Origin: Oceanospirillum sp964342385
GTDB lineage: Bacteria > Pseudomonadota > Gammaproteobacteria > Pseudomonadales > Halomonadaceae
Length of the DNA stretch: 64,000 nucleotides
Direction of reading: 5' to 3'
Assembly (NCBI GenBank): GCA_964342385.1
Contig: CAYFGP010000012.1
Coordinates: 1-64,000 of the forward strand
Shown here: in pieces, positions 54,266-63,124 of the stretch
Layout of the letters: the number at the start of each line of letters is the position of its first letter
Position numbering within the stretch: the stretch's first letter is position 1
Position numbers and translations under genes: made by a program
Notes under the pieces: generated by a model
What the model was told of the DNA's origin: nothing
Seen by the model: only the letters and a program-made list of their open reading frames with translations
Databases searched by the model: none

Positions 54266-55939
54266 TTAGAAATTAAAGTACAGGAAGACTTGTTCAGGAC
54301 TTAATAACATACTCTTTAAACAGGCAATGAGTAAGAGAAAACAATAGGCACCTGTCAGAGCCATCTTCCATCTGGATTGAGAGAGTTGTGGCCAGGCGCG
54401 CATCCAGCGAAAAGAGGAAGGCAGTGTGCAGGCAATAATGCTTGCGCCCGTGATGTACAGCCAGATAGATGTTGGGTGTTGGTTGATCACGCGATTCAGC
54501 CATAATTGATAAATTGCACTGATACCTTCAGCTGTAAAGAGTGGCAGGTTTGCGGCCAGCATCACGCGCCAATCATGTAGCCAGTGCATAAGGTGTTGAA
54601 TCAGGCTATGACTTTCACTGCCTGCTGATGAGCCTATCACTATGGAATGCCAGATATGCAGGCTGACATTAAAGGATTCTGCACGAAACGGCACCCAAAA
54701 TACCATGACCAGTATAAAGGTGGTTAGCCAGCCTGCTATCGCCGGCAGGTGCCAGGGAGACAATCTCTGCCAGGCGTGGTTGATGATCAGGCTGATACCA
54801 TGGAGTCCTCCCCATAATACAAATGCCCAGCCGGCACCGTGCCATAATCCGCCCAGTAGCATGGTCAGTAAAAGAGCATAATATTGCTTGGCGATGCCTT
54901 TTTTGCTCCCCCCCAGAGGGATATAAATATAGTCCCGTAGGAAGTGGGATAAGGTGATATGCCATCTGCGCCAAAACTGAACAATCGAAACCGACTGATA
55001 AGGCGACATAAAGTTAAAAGGCAAACGTATTCCCAGCATCAGTGCCAGGCCCAGGGCCATATCCGCATAGCCGGAGAAGTCAAAATAAAGCTGTAAACCA
55101 TAACCAAAGGCCGCGGCCCAGGCATCAGGGGCGGACATGAGTTGATTGTGCAGTGCCAGCTGTTCTGCTGATGCGTATAGTGGGTCCACATAGCCCGCCA
55201 GGTTGTCGGCAATCAGTACCTTTTTGCTTAATCCCAAAACAAAGAGAAATAAACCCTGTGTCAGATAGCTGTTTTGCAGCCAGAGAGGGTTCTGAATCTG
55301 AGGGACTAGCTGTCGGTAATGGACAATAGGGCCGGCAATTAGCTGAGGGAAAAAGGAGACAAAAAATAGATAGTCGGTGTGATTGCCATAATCGACTTTA
55401 CGTTGATAAAGGTCGATCTGCCAGGCGATTTGTTGGAAGGTGAAGAATGAGATACCTAACGGCAGGGCGACATCTGTCAGGGGTAAGTCGGTATAACCTA
55501 GAGCATTGATATTTTCGATAAAAAAGTTTTGATACTTAAAGTAGGCGATCAGGAGTAAGTTAAAGGCGATTGCGGCGATCAGCCAGGTTTTGGCGCTTAG
55601 CTTGGATTGGCTTTGCTTGCGTGTGATTTGAAAGCCCAGTAAACGGTTGGCGGTGATAGATGCCAGCAATAACAGCAGATAATCCGGTCGTTGCCAGCTG
55701 TAAAAAATCAGAGACGCTAAAATAATCAACCATAGCGCTAAAAGAGTGATCTTTTGGGCTGTCGGCCATAAAGCAGAGCCTGTGATGCTCTCTGTTGTTA
55801 AAGGCTGTGTTGAGTGTAGCGAAGCCGTAGATAAAGGTGCTGTCGTGAGAGAATAGCTCAGACAATATCTGAGCCCAGCCATGATAATGATCAGTGGAAG
55901 AAAAAACGCAAAAATAAAAGTAAAGGAGCTGAAGACCAT
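54266..55939 (-). CDS. MBOAT-family O-acyltransferase (AlgI-like)
   Basis: A 557-residue membrane enzyme with about 11 hydrophobic helices. The MBOAT core is clear: SFFPQLIAGPIVHYRQLVPQ, LYFDFSGYADMALGLALMLG, WRRWHITLSHFLRDYIYIPLGG, and GGLWHGAGWAFVLWGGLHG with the catalytic His. AlgI-type proteins move acetyl groups across the inner membrane for O-acetylation of a surface polysaccharide. It is the first gene of a minus-strand set with the SGNH partner and the Crp-type regulator, divergent from gmd. An unusually long, Thr/Ser-rich loop lies between the first helices. Confidence 0.9.
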   Translation of the reverse strand: MVFSSFTFIFAFFLPLIIIMAGLRYCLSYSLTTAPLSTASLHSTQPLTTESITGSALWPTAQKITLLALWLIILASLIFYSWQRPDYLLLLLASITANRLLGFQITRKQSQSKLSAKTWLIAAIAFNLLLIAYFKYQNFFIENINALGYTDLPLTDVALPLGISFFTFQQIAWQIDLYQRKVDYGNHTDYLFFVSFFPQLIAGPIVHYRQLVPQIQNPLWLQNSYLTQGLFLFVLGLSKKVLIADNLAGYVDPLYASAEQLALHNQLMSAPDAWAAAFGYGLQLYFDFSGYADMALGLALMLGIRLPFNFMSPYQSVSIVQFWRRWHITLSHFLRDYIYIPLGGSKKGIAKQYYALLLTMLLGGLWHGAGWAFVLWGGLHGISLIINHAWQRLSPWHLPAIAGWLTTFILVMVFWVPFRAESFNVSLHIWHSIVIGSSAGSESHSLIQHLMHWLHDWRVMLAANLPLFTAEGISAIYQLWLNRVINQHPTSIWLYITGASIIACTLPSSFRWMRAWPQLSQSRWKMALTGAYCFLLLIACLKSMLLSPEQVFLYFNF

Positions 55940-56195
55940 GATGCGTTAAAAGCCATTATCAAAGGTGGTGCAATAGAAGGGGTGAATCGTGTCTATGAGC
56001 GGGCTATTGTATGTGCAAAGGGGTTTAATTGTATATAATGCCGCCTGCACTGGTAGCGCTGTGCTGCGTGAGAAAGCATCAACTTTTTCAGAAGATAAAG
56101 TCTGATATTTTATCTATCTTTCTCGCACCAAGGTCAGCTATTCACCGCTACCCAAACGACTTTGAATTTATTTTATAGGAAAACAAGGACTTAAC
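55940..56195. promoter_or_regulatory. Divergent promoter region with ops-like element before gmd
   Basis: TATAAT at 56034-56039 is a perfect -10 hexamer, but the best -35 (TTGTAT) is too far. GGTAGCG at 56052-56058 resembles the core of the ops/JUMPstart element that recruits RfaH to polysaccharide operons; CGCTACC at 56146-56152 is its exact complement, so the leader may fold. The match to ops is seven of eleven, so tentative. Confidence 0.35.
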
Positions 56196-57170
56196 ATGAG
56201 TCAGAAGACCGCACTGATTACTGGGATTACGGGGCAGGACGGTGCCTATCTTGCTCAGCTATTACTGTCAAAAGGTTATCGTGTGTGTGGTCTGGTACCA
56301 CGCCGTAGTACATCTGAAGTCAATCTGATTCGTCTGGAGTGGTTAGGTGTAGCTAAAGATGTTGAACTGATTGATGGTGATCTGTTGGATCTATCAGGGT
56401 TGGTGCGTATTGTACAAAACATTCAACCTGATGAAGTATTCAACCTGGGTGCTCAGTCCTTTGTGAAAACGTCCTGGGATCAGCCTATCCTGACCGGTCA
56501 GGTTTCCGGCCTGGGTGCGGTTAACGTCTTGGAAGCGCTGCGTCTGATTAAACCGGATGCCCGTTACTACCAGGCGTCTACTTCTGAAATGTACGGTCTG
56601 ATTCAGGAACCTCTGCAATCAGAGAAAACGCCTTTCTATCCTCGTTCTCCCTATGCTGCGGCGAAGCTGTATGCCCACTGGATGACAGTGAACTACCGCG
56701 AAAGCTTTGATATGTACACTTGTAGTGGCATTCTGTTTAACCATGAGTCTCCTCTGCGTGGCCTTGAGTTTGTGACCCGTAAGGTAACGGATGGTGTCGC
56801 GCGTATCAAAAAAGGTATGGAAACTGAGTTGCGCCTGGGCAATATCGATGCCAAACGCGATTGGGGCCATGCTCGTGATTATGTGAAGGCAATGTGGCTG
56901 ATGCTGCAACAAGATCAGGCGGATGATTATGTGATCGCGACTGGTCGTACGACTACCGTACGTGATATGTGTAAGATCGCTTTTGAACATGCCGGTTTAA
57001 ATATAGAAGACCATCTGGTGATTGATCCTGAGTTTTTCCGTCCTGCTGAAGTGGATATTCTGCTGGGCGATGCCAGCAAAGCCCGTACTCAGTTGGGTTG
57101 GGAAGCGGAAACGTCTCTGGAAGAGATGATTAAAGAGATGGTTGAAGCAGATCTGGAACGGTTAAGCTAA
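56196..57170 (+). CDS. gmd: GDP-mannose 4,6-dehydratase Gmd
   Basis: Converts GDP-mannose to GDP-4-keto-6-deoxymannose. The 324-residue short-chain dehydrogenase-type protein has the NADP motif ITGITGQDGAYLAQLL, the catalytic Thr/Ser-Glu in TSEMYG, YAAAKLYAHW for the Tyr-Lys pair, and the Gmd segment GILFNHESPLRG. The length is a little shorter than Escherichia Gmd (373), like the bacterial A-band form. AAGGA precedes ATG 56196. The stop overlaps rmd by one base, showing tight coupling of the two steps. Confidence 0.95.
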   Translation: MSQKTALITGITGQDGAYLAQLLLSKGYRVCGLVPRRSTSEVNLIRLEWLGVAKDVELIDGDLLDLSGLVRIVQNIQPDEVFNLGAQSFVKTSWDQPILTGQVSGLGAVNVLEALRLIKPDARYYQASTSEMYGLIQEPLQSEKTPFYPRSPYAAAKLYAHWMTVNYRESFDMYTCSGILFNHESPLRGLEFVTRKVTDGVARIKKGMETELRLGNIDAKRDWGHARDYVKAMWLMLQQDQADDYVIATGRTTTVRDMCKIAFEHAGLNIEDHLVIDPEFFRPAEVDILLGDASKARTQLGWEAETSLEEMIKEMVEADLERLS

Positions 57171-58102
57171 TGACCTCTTTATTGCTGACAGGTAGCACCG
57201 GTTTTGTCGGTGAGCGTTTATGTGAACGTGTTGAACAATCTGGCACGGATTGTGGTGGTGTGACTCAGCTGAGTCGTTTTACCGGTTCTTTGCTGGATGA
57301 TGACAATGTCTGTCAGCAGATCCAGGCGTTACAGCCAGATGTGATTTTACATCTGGCTGCCTTGTCTCATGTACCTACTTGTATTGAACAGCCAGAGAAA
57401 GCCTGGGCGGTCAATACCACGGGTACACTGAACTTGTTGCAGGCTTGTGTGAAACACAGTCCTGAAACCACGTTTATCTATGTGGGATCTTCAGACTGTT
57501 ACGGCGCCAGTTTTAAAACACTGCAACCGATCACTGAAGCCTGTCTGTTGCAGCCACTGAATCCCTATGCGGCCAGTAAAGCTGCAGCAGATTTGATGGT
57601 TGGACAATACGGCATGAGTGGTGGGCTGAAGACCCTGCGCCTGCGACCTTTTAATCATACCGGGCGTACCCAGCGGCAAGATTTTGTTGTGCCCTCATTT
57701 GCCGCTCAAATCGCGGCTATTGAAGCGGGCTTGCAGCCAGCGGTGATGCAGGTAGGGAATCTTGATGCGGAACGTGATTTTCTTGATGTTGATGATGTCA
57801 TCAGTGCTTATTTCTCGGTGATTCAGCACGTTGCGGCGCTTGAGAGTGGTAGTGTCTTTAATATCTCATCCGACCAGCCCCGAAGCATCCGCTCTATATT
57901 GGATGAGTTACTGAGCCAGAGCTCTGAAACTATTCAGGTTGAGCTGGACCCTGCCCGTCTTAGACCATCTGATATTCCTCGGGTGCAGGCAGACAGTGGT
58001 CGATTACGTCAGTTAACCGGTTGGAGTCCCGTTGTGCCTTGGCATGAAACGTTGGCTGCCATACTGGAGCAGCAGAGAGTGTTGCTGCAAACGAAGCCTT
58101 AA
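57170..58102 (+). CDS. rmd: GDP-6-deoxy-D-mannose reductase Rmd
   Basis: Reduces GDP-4-keto-6-deoxymannose to GDP-D-rhamnose. The 310-residue SDR protein has GSTGFVGERL near the N terminus, HLAALSHVPTCIEQP, and YAASKAAADLMVGQYG with the Tyr-Lys pair. It lacks the fucose synthase features expected of Fcl, and its pairing with gmd and an ABC exporter resembles the A-band polysaccharide genes of Pseudomonas. It would feed D-rhamnose to the glycosyltransferases. It overlaps gmd by one base. Confidence 0.9.
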   Translation: MTSLLLTGSTGFVGERLCERVEQSGTDCGGVTQLSRFTGSLLDDDNVCQQIQALQPDVILHLAALSHVPTCIEQPEKAWAVNTTGTLNLLQACVKHSPETTFIYVGSSDCYGASFKTLQPITEACLLQPLNPYAASKAAADLMVGQYGMSGGLKTLRLRPFNHTGRTQRQDFVVPSFAAQIAAIEAGLQPAVMQVGNLDAERDFLDVDDVISAYFSVIQHVAALESGSVFNISSDQPRSIRSILDELLSQSSETIQVELDPARLRPSDIPRVQADSGRLRQLTGWSPVVPWHETLAAILEQQRVLLQTKP

Positions 58103-58118
58103 GGCTGTTGCTTTCCTG

Positions 58119-58141
58119 CTTTGCCGGATATCCCGGTAAAG
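58119..58141 (+). other. Intercistronic hairpin between rmd and the exporter genes
   Basis: CTTTGCCGG and CCGGTAAAG form a nine-base stem with one wobble and a five-base loop. No T run follows, so it may tune rather than stop transcription into the transporter. Confidence 0.45.
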
Positions 58142-58208
58142 CGTATCCGACACCATGTTTTTCGAACAACCGCTGTCGTATTATTCTCCCTGAGCCTTTG
58201 AGTGTGTT

Positions 58209-59057
58209 ATGTCAAATGTATTCCCTTCTTCAGATGCTGTTGTTGATCGTTCCAGGCAGCAGAATAAACTCAGTCTGAGGCAGCAAGGTCATGTACTGCT
58301 GGGTTTTGTCCGACAGGATCTAATTGAGCGTTATTCTGGGTCTCTACTAGGCGGTGCCTGGTCGCTGGTTATGCCCCTTATCCAAATTCTGATCTTTACT
58401 CTGATTTTTTCTAAGATCATGGGGATGAAGTTGGCCATGTTTGGTGCTGAGCTGACGGAGTATGGCTACAGCATCTATCTGGTGGCAGGCGTTCTAGCCT
58501 GGAATGCATTTTCGACCACGATGTCACGGACCTCTCGGGTTTTTCTGGATAAAGCGCCTTTGATTAAAAAAGTGCCTTTATCGTTAAAGATACTGCCGCT
58601 TTATATACCGATCAGTGAGACGATTATTTTTCTGATCGCCTATCTGTTTTTTACCCTGTTTTTATACTTTGTGGGTTATCAATTCACTCTGTATTGGCTG
58701 TGGTTGCCGATCATCTATGCCTTGCATCAGCTGATGGCATGGGCGGTGGGTTTTGTTTGTGCCATCCTGAGTGTTTTTATTCGTGATATTAACCAGTTAA
58801 TCGATGTGATCCTGCAGGTGTGGTTCTGGGGCACGCCTATCGTTTATGTCTTGGATATTGTGCCTGAGGCGATGCAAGCGGTTATGAACTGGAATCCTGC
58901 CTTCTGGTTCGTAGATAGTTATCATCAGGTGATTCTGCATCAGCAATCACCGGCGATGAACTATCTGCTAGCTTGTGGCGTGACGGGAAGTCTGGCGTTA
59001 GTTGCAGCCTATATTCTGTTAAACAAGTTGGAGCGAGATATTCGTGACTTCATTTGA
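58209..59057 (+). CDS. wzm: Polysaccharide ABC exporter permease (Wzm-like)
   Basis: A 282-residue ABC-2 type membrane protein with six hydrophobic helices. The DLIERYSGSLLGGAWSLVMPL segment near the N terminus is the Wzm/TagG coupling region, and MTRTSR-like MSRTSRVFLDKAPLIKKVPL follows. WFWGTPIVYVLDIVPE and PAFWFVDSYHQVIL match O-antigen exporters. It works with the Wzt ATPase whose gene overlaps by 14 bases. It would flip the undecaprenyl-linked polymer to the periplasm. Confidence 0.9.
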   Translation: MSNVFPSSDAVVDRSRQQNKLSLRQQGHVLLGFVRQDLIERYSGSLLGGAWSLVMPLIQILIFTLIFSKIMGMKLAMFGAELTEYGYSIYLVAGVLAWNAFSTTMSRTSRVFLDKAPLIKKVPLSLKILPLYIPISETIIFLIAYLFFTLFLYFVGYQFTLYWLWLPIIYALHQLMAWAVGFVCAILSVFIRDINQLIDVILQVWFWGTPIVYVLDIVPEAMQAVMNWNPAFWFVDSYHQVILHQQSPAMNYLLACGVTGSLALVAAYILLNKLERDIRDFI

Positions 59058-60285
59058 GCAAGCCCTTCCTCCTATTGTACAGGTACAGGATATCAGTAAA
59101 GGATTTCGCCTATATGGCAAGCCTTCAGACCGCTTAAAAGAGATCCTGCTACGCCGTAGTTACCATCAAAGACATGAGGCTCTGCGTGGTGTCTCTTTCG
59201 AAGTCAGGCCAGGGGAAACCCTGGGGATTTTAGGTAAAAATGGTGCGGGTAAATCGACACTGCTCAAGTTGTTGACCGGGGTCTTACTGCCTGACAGCGG
59301 GACCATTGCCTGTCACGGTCGTATTGCGGGTTTACTGGAGCTGGGCACTGGCTTTGACTTTAATCTGAACGGTATACAGAACATCCGTATCAATGGTCTT
59401 TTGTTGGGGATGACAGAAGAACAGATCGATCAGCTGAGAGATGACATTATCGACTTCTCTGAGCTGGGGAAGTTTATTCATGAGCCGCTTAGAACTTACT
59501 CCTCCGGCATGGTCATGCGTTTGGCATTTGCCATCGGTATCCATGCTAACCCTCACTGTTTTGTCATTGATGAAGCCCTTTCCGTAGGGGATGGGCACTT
59601 CCAACAGAAGTGTATGCGTCGTATTCGCCAGTTTAAGCAACAGGGTGGGGCTATTATTTTTGTTTCCCATGATATGAATGCGGTCAAGATGCTCTGTGAT
59701 GAGGTTATCGTGCTTGATCAGGGGGGGGTGGAGTATCAGGGCACGCCAGAGGAAGGGGTTAATCATTACAACCGTTTGATGAGCGCTGAAGATGACCGGG
59801 AAGCGTTGGCTGAACAGGAAAAAGCTCGGGAAGTGAATCAGTACGGTAATCGCCAGGTGATTTGTGAGCAGGTCTCTTTGACCGGTAATGATTCTGGAGT
59901 GGATACCCTGACGTGTGGCGAGCAAGCACTGATTGAGTTGACGTTAAAAGCCAATCAGGCTGTTGATGATTTAACGGTGGGCATTATGCTCAGGGATCGT
60001 TTTGGGCAGGATCTTTATGGCACCAATAGCCATTATCTGGATAGCCCGCTGGCATTGATGAGCGGTGAAACAAAAAAGGTGCGTTTTAGTTTTAATATGC
60101 GTTTAGCACCAGGGAAATATACATTAACTCTGGCATTGCATAGCCAACATGATCACACCGAAGAGTGTTATCACTGGTGGGATAATGCGGTCAGTTTTGA
60201 AGTGGCAGGCGTGAAGGGTTCTCCGTTTGCAGGTGTTTGTGATTTGGCTGCGGAGATGGAGGTGCTACCTCTGTCCGCAAACTAA
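59044..60285 (+). CDS. wzt: Polysaccharide ABC exporter ATPase with C-terminal carbohydrate-binding domain (Wzt-like)
   Basis: A 413-residue protein. The ABC domain (about 1-250) has Walker A ILGKNGAGKST, the signature YSSGMVMRLAFA and Walker B CFVIDEALSVGDGHF. The C-terminal part (about 270-405) is beta-rich (VTLTGNDSG-like VSLTGNDSGVDTL, GEQALIELTLKAN, MRLAPGKYTLTLALH), the Wzt tail that recognises the finished polymer's end in ABC-dependent O-antigen export. GTG 59044 is preceded by GGAG. It overlaps wzm by 14 bases. A methyltransferase that could make the recognised cap follows immediately. Confidence 0.93.
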   Translation: MTSFEQALPPIVQVQDISKGFRLYGKPSDRLKEILLRRSYHQRHEALRGVSFEVRPGETLGILGKNGAGKSTLLKLLTGVLLPDSGTIACHGRIAGLLELGTGFDFNLNGIQNIRINGLLLGMTEEQIDQLRDDIIDFSELGKFIHEPLRTYSSGMVMRLAFAIGIHANPHCFVIDEALSVGDGHFQQKCMRRIRQFKQQGGAIIFVSHDMNAVKMLCDEVIVLDQGGVEYQGTPEEGVNHYNRLMSAEDDREALAEQEKAREVNQYGNRQVICEQVSLTGNDSGVDTLTCGEQALIELTLKANQAVDDLTVGIMLRDRFGQDLYGTNSHYLDSPLALMSGETKKVRFSFNMRLAPGKYTLTLALHSQHDHTEECYHWWDNAVSFEVAGVKGSPFAGVCDLAAEMEVLPLSAN

Positions 60286-60300
60286 GTGGTAGGTGAAACC

Positions 60301-61686
60301 ATGCTTGTGCGTAACAACCCTATGATAGATTACGATGAACTGGAACAGCAGATTGGTGAGGTTCAACAGGTTCTGTCGGAGAGTATGGCAGCCGGGATAG
60401 GATCAGGGGCACAGGTGATGGGTGCTGCCAGCTTGTTTTTATTGCCTGAGTTAAAACCAGCGCAGGCGCAGGAACCGGCCAAAAATGCAGCTGAGCTGTT
60501 TGCTAAGCAGGGACAAGCCTTTATTGAACAAGCTTATTTAACCTTTCTGGGCCGTATGCCTGATGACAGTGGTTTTGCAGATTTTCTGGCGCGTTTGTCT
60601 CAGGGTGAATCCACCCATGACCTGGCCATCTCCTTGATGACTTCGGCAGAAGGGGTGAGTAAAGGGGCGCAGTTGGAAGGCTTTCAGCTGACAAAAAAAG
60701 CCTTGTTACTGCATCGCTTAAAACGCCTGCCGGTGTTAGGCAAATTGCTTCGTTGGGGCTTGGCGCTGAAAAACCTGTCACGGATACAAAGCCGGTTAAA
60801 TCAGGCTGAATTCCAACGTTGGGAAAAAGAACAGCAATACCTCGAAGTGGTTGATGAGTGGCGTAAAGAGCTGCTGCAAGTGAACCAGCAGTTGATGCAG
60901 AACAGTCAATTACAGGCTCTGGAGTTGCAAGCGCTTAAAAACCGTCAGGCACAGGAAGTGACAGGGATTGCTCCTGCTGCACACTCTCATACGCCATCGA
61001 CGCGACAACAGGAAGATCAATTTGAAGCGGAGTTCTACCTGGCGTTTGAGAATAAGTTCCGTGGCGATGAGGCGGATATTACATCTCGCTTACAGGTGTA
61101 TATGCCCGTGGTGGATGAGCTATTGGCTTCACCGGACATTGATAAGAAAACCTGGCTTGATATCGGTTGCGGTAGAGGCGAATGGTTACAGCTGTTGAAG
61201 ACTCGGGGCGCCGTTGTTTCAGGTCTGGATATTAATCCTATTATGGTTGAAGAGTGCCAGAAAAAAGGTTTGCCCGTGGTATGTGAGGATGCTATCCATT
61301 GGTTGACCCGTCAGCCTGATCAAAGCTTAGCCATGGTCAGTGGTTTTCACATTATTGAGCACTTACCTTTTGGTATGGCCTTAACGGTATTGCGTGAAAG
61401 CCTGAGATGTCTGATGCCAGGAGGTGTTTTGTTACTTGAAACACCGAATCCGGACAACCTGATGGTGGGAGCGAATAGCTTTTACTGGGATCCTACACAT
61501 ATCAAACCTGTGCCACCTCCGCTGTTGCAGTTTATGGCTGAGTTTCAGGGCTTTTCTGAGGCTTCTATTTTGCCGGTTAACCCGATACCTGAAGAGTTAC
61601 AGGTGCATGAAGACACTGAGGCCGCTAGACGGATTAATCACTTTATGTACAGTGCCCAGGATTATGCCCTGATCGCCCGTCGTTAG
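60301..61686 (+). CDS. DUF4214-coiled coil-SAM methyltransferase, possible chain terminator
   Basis: A 461-residue protein. Residues about 65-125 resemble a DUF4214-like domain (AFIEQAYLTFLGRMPDDSGFADFL). Residues about 165-215 form a Gln/Leu coiled coil. Residues about 245-455 are a class I methyltransferase with motif I LDIGCGRGEW, the acidic motif VSGLDINPI, and VSGFHIIEHLPFGMALTVLRE typical of Methyltransf_23-like enzymes. The domain order, the coiled coil and the position directly after Wzt recall WbdD-type chain-length terminators, but no kinase domain is present. ATG 60301 follows AGGTG. Confidence 0.82.
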   Translation: MLVRNNPMIDYDELEQQIGEVQQVLSESMAAGIGSGAQVMGAASLFLLPELKPAQAQEPAKNAAELFAKQGQAFIEQAYLTFLGRMPDDSGFADFLARLSQGESTHDLAISLMTSAEGVSKGAQLEGFQLTKKALLLHRLKRLPVLGKLLRWGLALKNLSRIQSRLNQAEFQRWEKEQQYLEVVDEWRKELLQVNQQLMQNSQLQALELQALKNRQAQEVTGIAPAAHSHTPSTRQQEDQFEAEFYLAFENKFRGDEADITSRLQVYMPVVDELLASPDIDKKTWLDIGCGRGEWLQLLKTRGAVVSGLDINPIMVEECQKKGLPVVCEDAIHWLTRQPDQSLAMVSGFHIIEHLPFGMALTVLRESLRCLMPGGVLLLETPNPDNLMVGANSFYWDPTHIKPVPPPLLQFMAEFQGFSEASILPVNPIPEELQVHEDTEAARRINHFMYSAQDYALIARR

Positions 61687-61859
61687 CGTGCTTTGTAAGA
61701 CATCTGTGTTATCAAATGTATGAGAAATTGAGCAGGTATCTTCAGGGGGATGGGGATGTTTGGTGGCAGTATAATAGCCTTGGTTAAAAAGATGTTAATG
61801 CCTGAAGGGGGAGTGTGGGTGTCTCAGCGAACGTCCATGTTAGTGGTTGGAGGGAAGCG

Positions 61860-63008
61860 ATGACAGCGCAGTTTCCCAAAGCTATTCATCAGTTTCACTC
61901 TGGCTCTGCGGTAGGGGATGGTGTCACCAATGGTATGTTTTTTACGCGGCGTTTATTAAGAGCGCTGGGTTATGTATCCGAGATTTATGTTGAACATATC
62001 GCGGATGAGTTGAGTGACGAGCTAAAAGACTATCACGCCTTTTGTGATCGCACGGATGAACTTTTACTGGTGCATCATTCGTTTGGCCACGATGTTGAAC
62101 AGTGGCTACTAGGGCTTAATTGTCCCAAGGTCTTGGTGTATCACAATATTACGCCAGCTGAATTTTTTGCCCAAGGCTCAGGCTTTTACCATTATGCTCA
62201 ACTGGGGCGTCAGCAGTTGGCCCGCTGGGTTGAGCAAGACCTGTTTGATGCGGCCTTGTCCGACTCTGACTTAAATCAGTCAGAGCTGTTGCAGCTGGGA
62301 TTTAACAGAGAGCATACCGTACTGCCGTTACTCATCGATTTGGAGTTATGGCGGAAAGATCTAAGCGCGATGGCTTCTGATTCAACAGCGCTTGCAGAAG
62401 AGCCGTATGGGGGCTCAGAGTCGTTTAATCTGTTGTTTGTAGGGCGTATCGCGCGTAATAAAAATCAGCATCTATTGTTGCAGTTAGTGGCAGAGCTTAG
62501 ACATCACTTCCCTAACATCGATTGGCAGCTTACCTTAATTGGCGGCTGTTCTGATGCGAGCTATCTAGAGGAGTTGCAACAGGATATTAAGCATCGTCAT
62601 CTCTGCCGCGCGGTATCAATTGCGGGCAAGGTCAGCCAGCATGCTCTGGTAGAGGCTTATAGAAAGGCCGACCTGTTTGTTTGTTTGAGTGCCCATGAAG
62701 GGTTTGGCATGCCGCTGATTGAATCAATGTTTTTCGATCTTCCGGTGGTGGCTGGTAATAGCAGTAATATTGCTGCGACACTGGATCAGGCTGGTTTGTT
62801 GGTGGAGTGTGCCGATGATCAGGAGCAGGTTCAGGCGTTGCTAAAATTGATTGCAGTTCTCCAGCAGCGCCCGGATCTCTTAAAGCGCATGGTGCTTTCA
62901 GGGCAGCAGCGGGTGCTGAAGCTGGAGCCCGACTATTTACAAATGCAATTAAAGGCCTGGTTGGATAAGGTGATTGCCCAGATTGAGTTTGCGCAGCCTG
63001 AGGGATAA
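61860..63008 (+). CDS. Glycosyltransferase family 4
   Basis: A 382-residue GT-B enzyme. The N-terminal domain has HQFHSGSAVGDGVTNGMFF and VYHNITPAEFFAQG; the C-terminal domain has LLFVGRIARNKNQHLLLQLV, the GG of LIGGCSD and the EX7E region HEGFGMPLIESMFFDLPVV. The ATG at 61860 follows GGAGGGAAGCG, an excellent site; the longer frame upstream is not conserved. It is closely related to the next gene, so the two probably arose by duplication. The donor sugar is not known; a GDP-rhamnose or GDP-mannose user is likely from context. Confidence 0.87.
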   Translation: MTAQFPKAIHQFHSGSAVGDGVTNGMFFTRRLLRALGYVSEIYVEHIADELSDELKDYHAFCDRTDELLLVHHSFGHDVEQWLLGLNCPKVLVYHNITPAEFFAQGSGFYHYAQLGRQQLARWVEQDLFDAALSDSDLNQSELLQLGFNREHTVLPLLIDLELWRKDLSAMASDSTALAEEPYGGSESFNLLFVGRIARNKNQHLLLQLVAELRHHFPNIDWQLTLIGGCSDASYLEELQQDIKHRHLCRAVSIAGKVSQHALVEAYRKADLFVCLSAHEGFGMPLIESMFFDLPVVAGNSSNIAATLDQAGLLVECADDQEQVQALLKLIAVLQQRPDLLKRMVLSGQQRVLKLEPDYLQMQLKAWLDKVIAQIEFAQPEG

Positions 63009-63124
63009 GGCTGTGTCACGTCCTTTCGGTGAACTCCAGTGTGTTTGCCGCTCCCCGTCTATTCTTTTTACAATTTTTCTCTATCTGGCAAGCTTGGCCA
63101 TGCCGGATTATAAGGATGCTTAGC

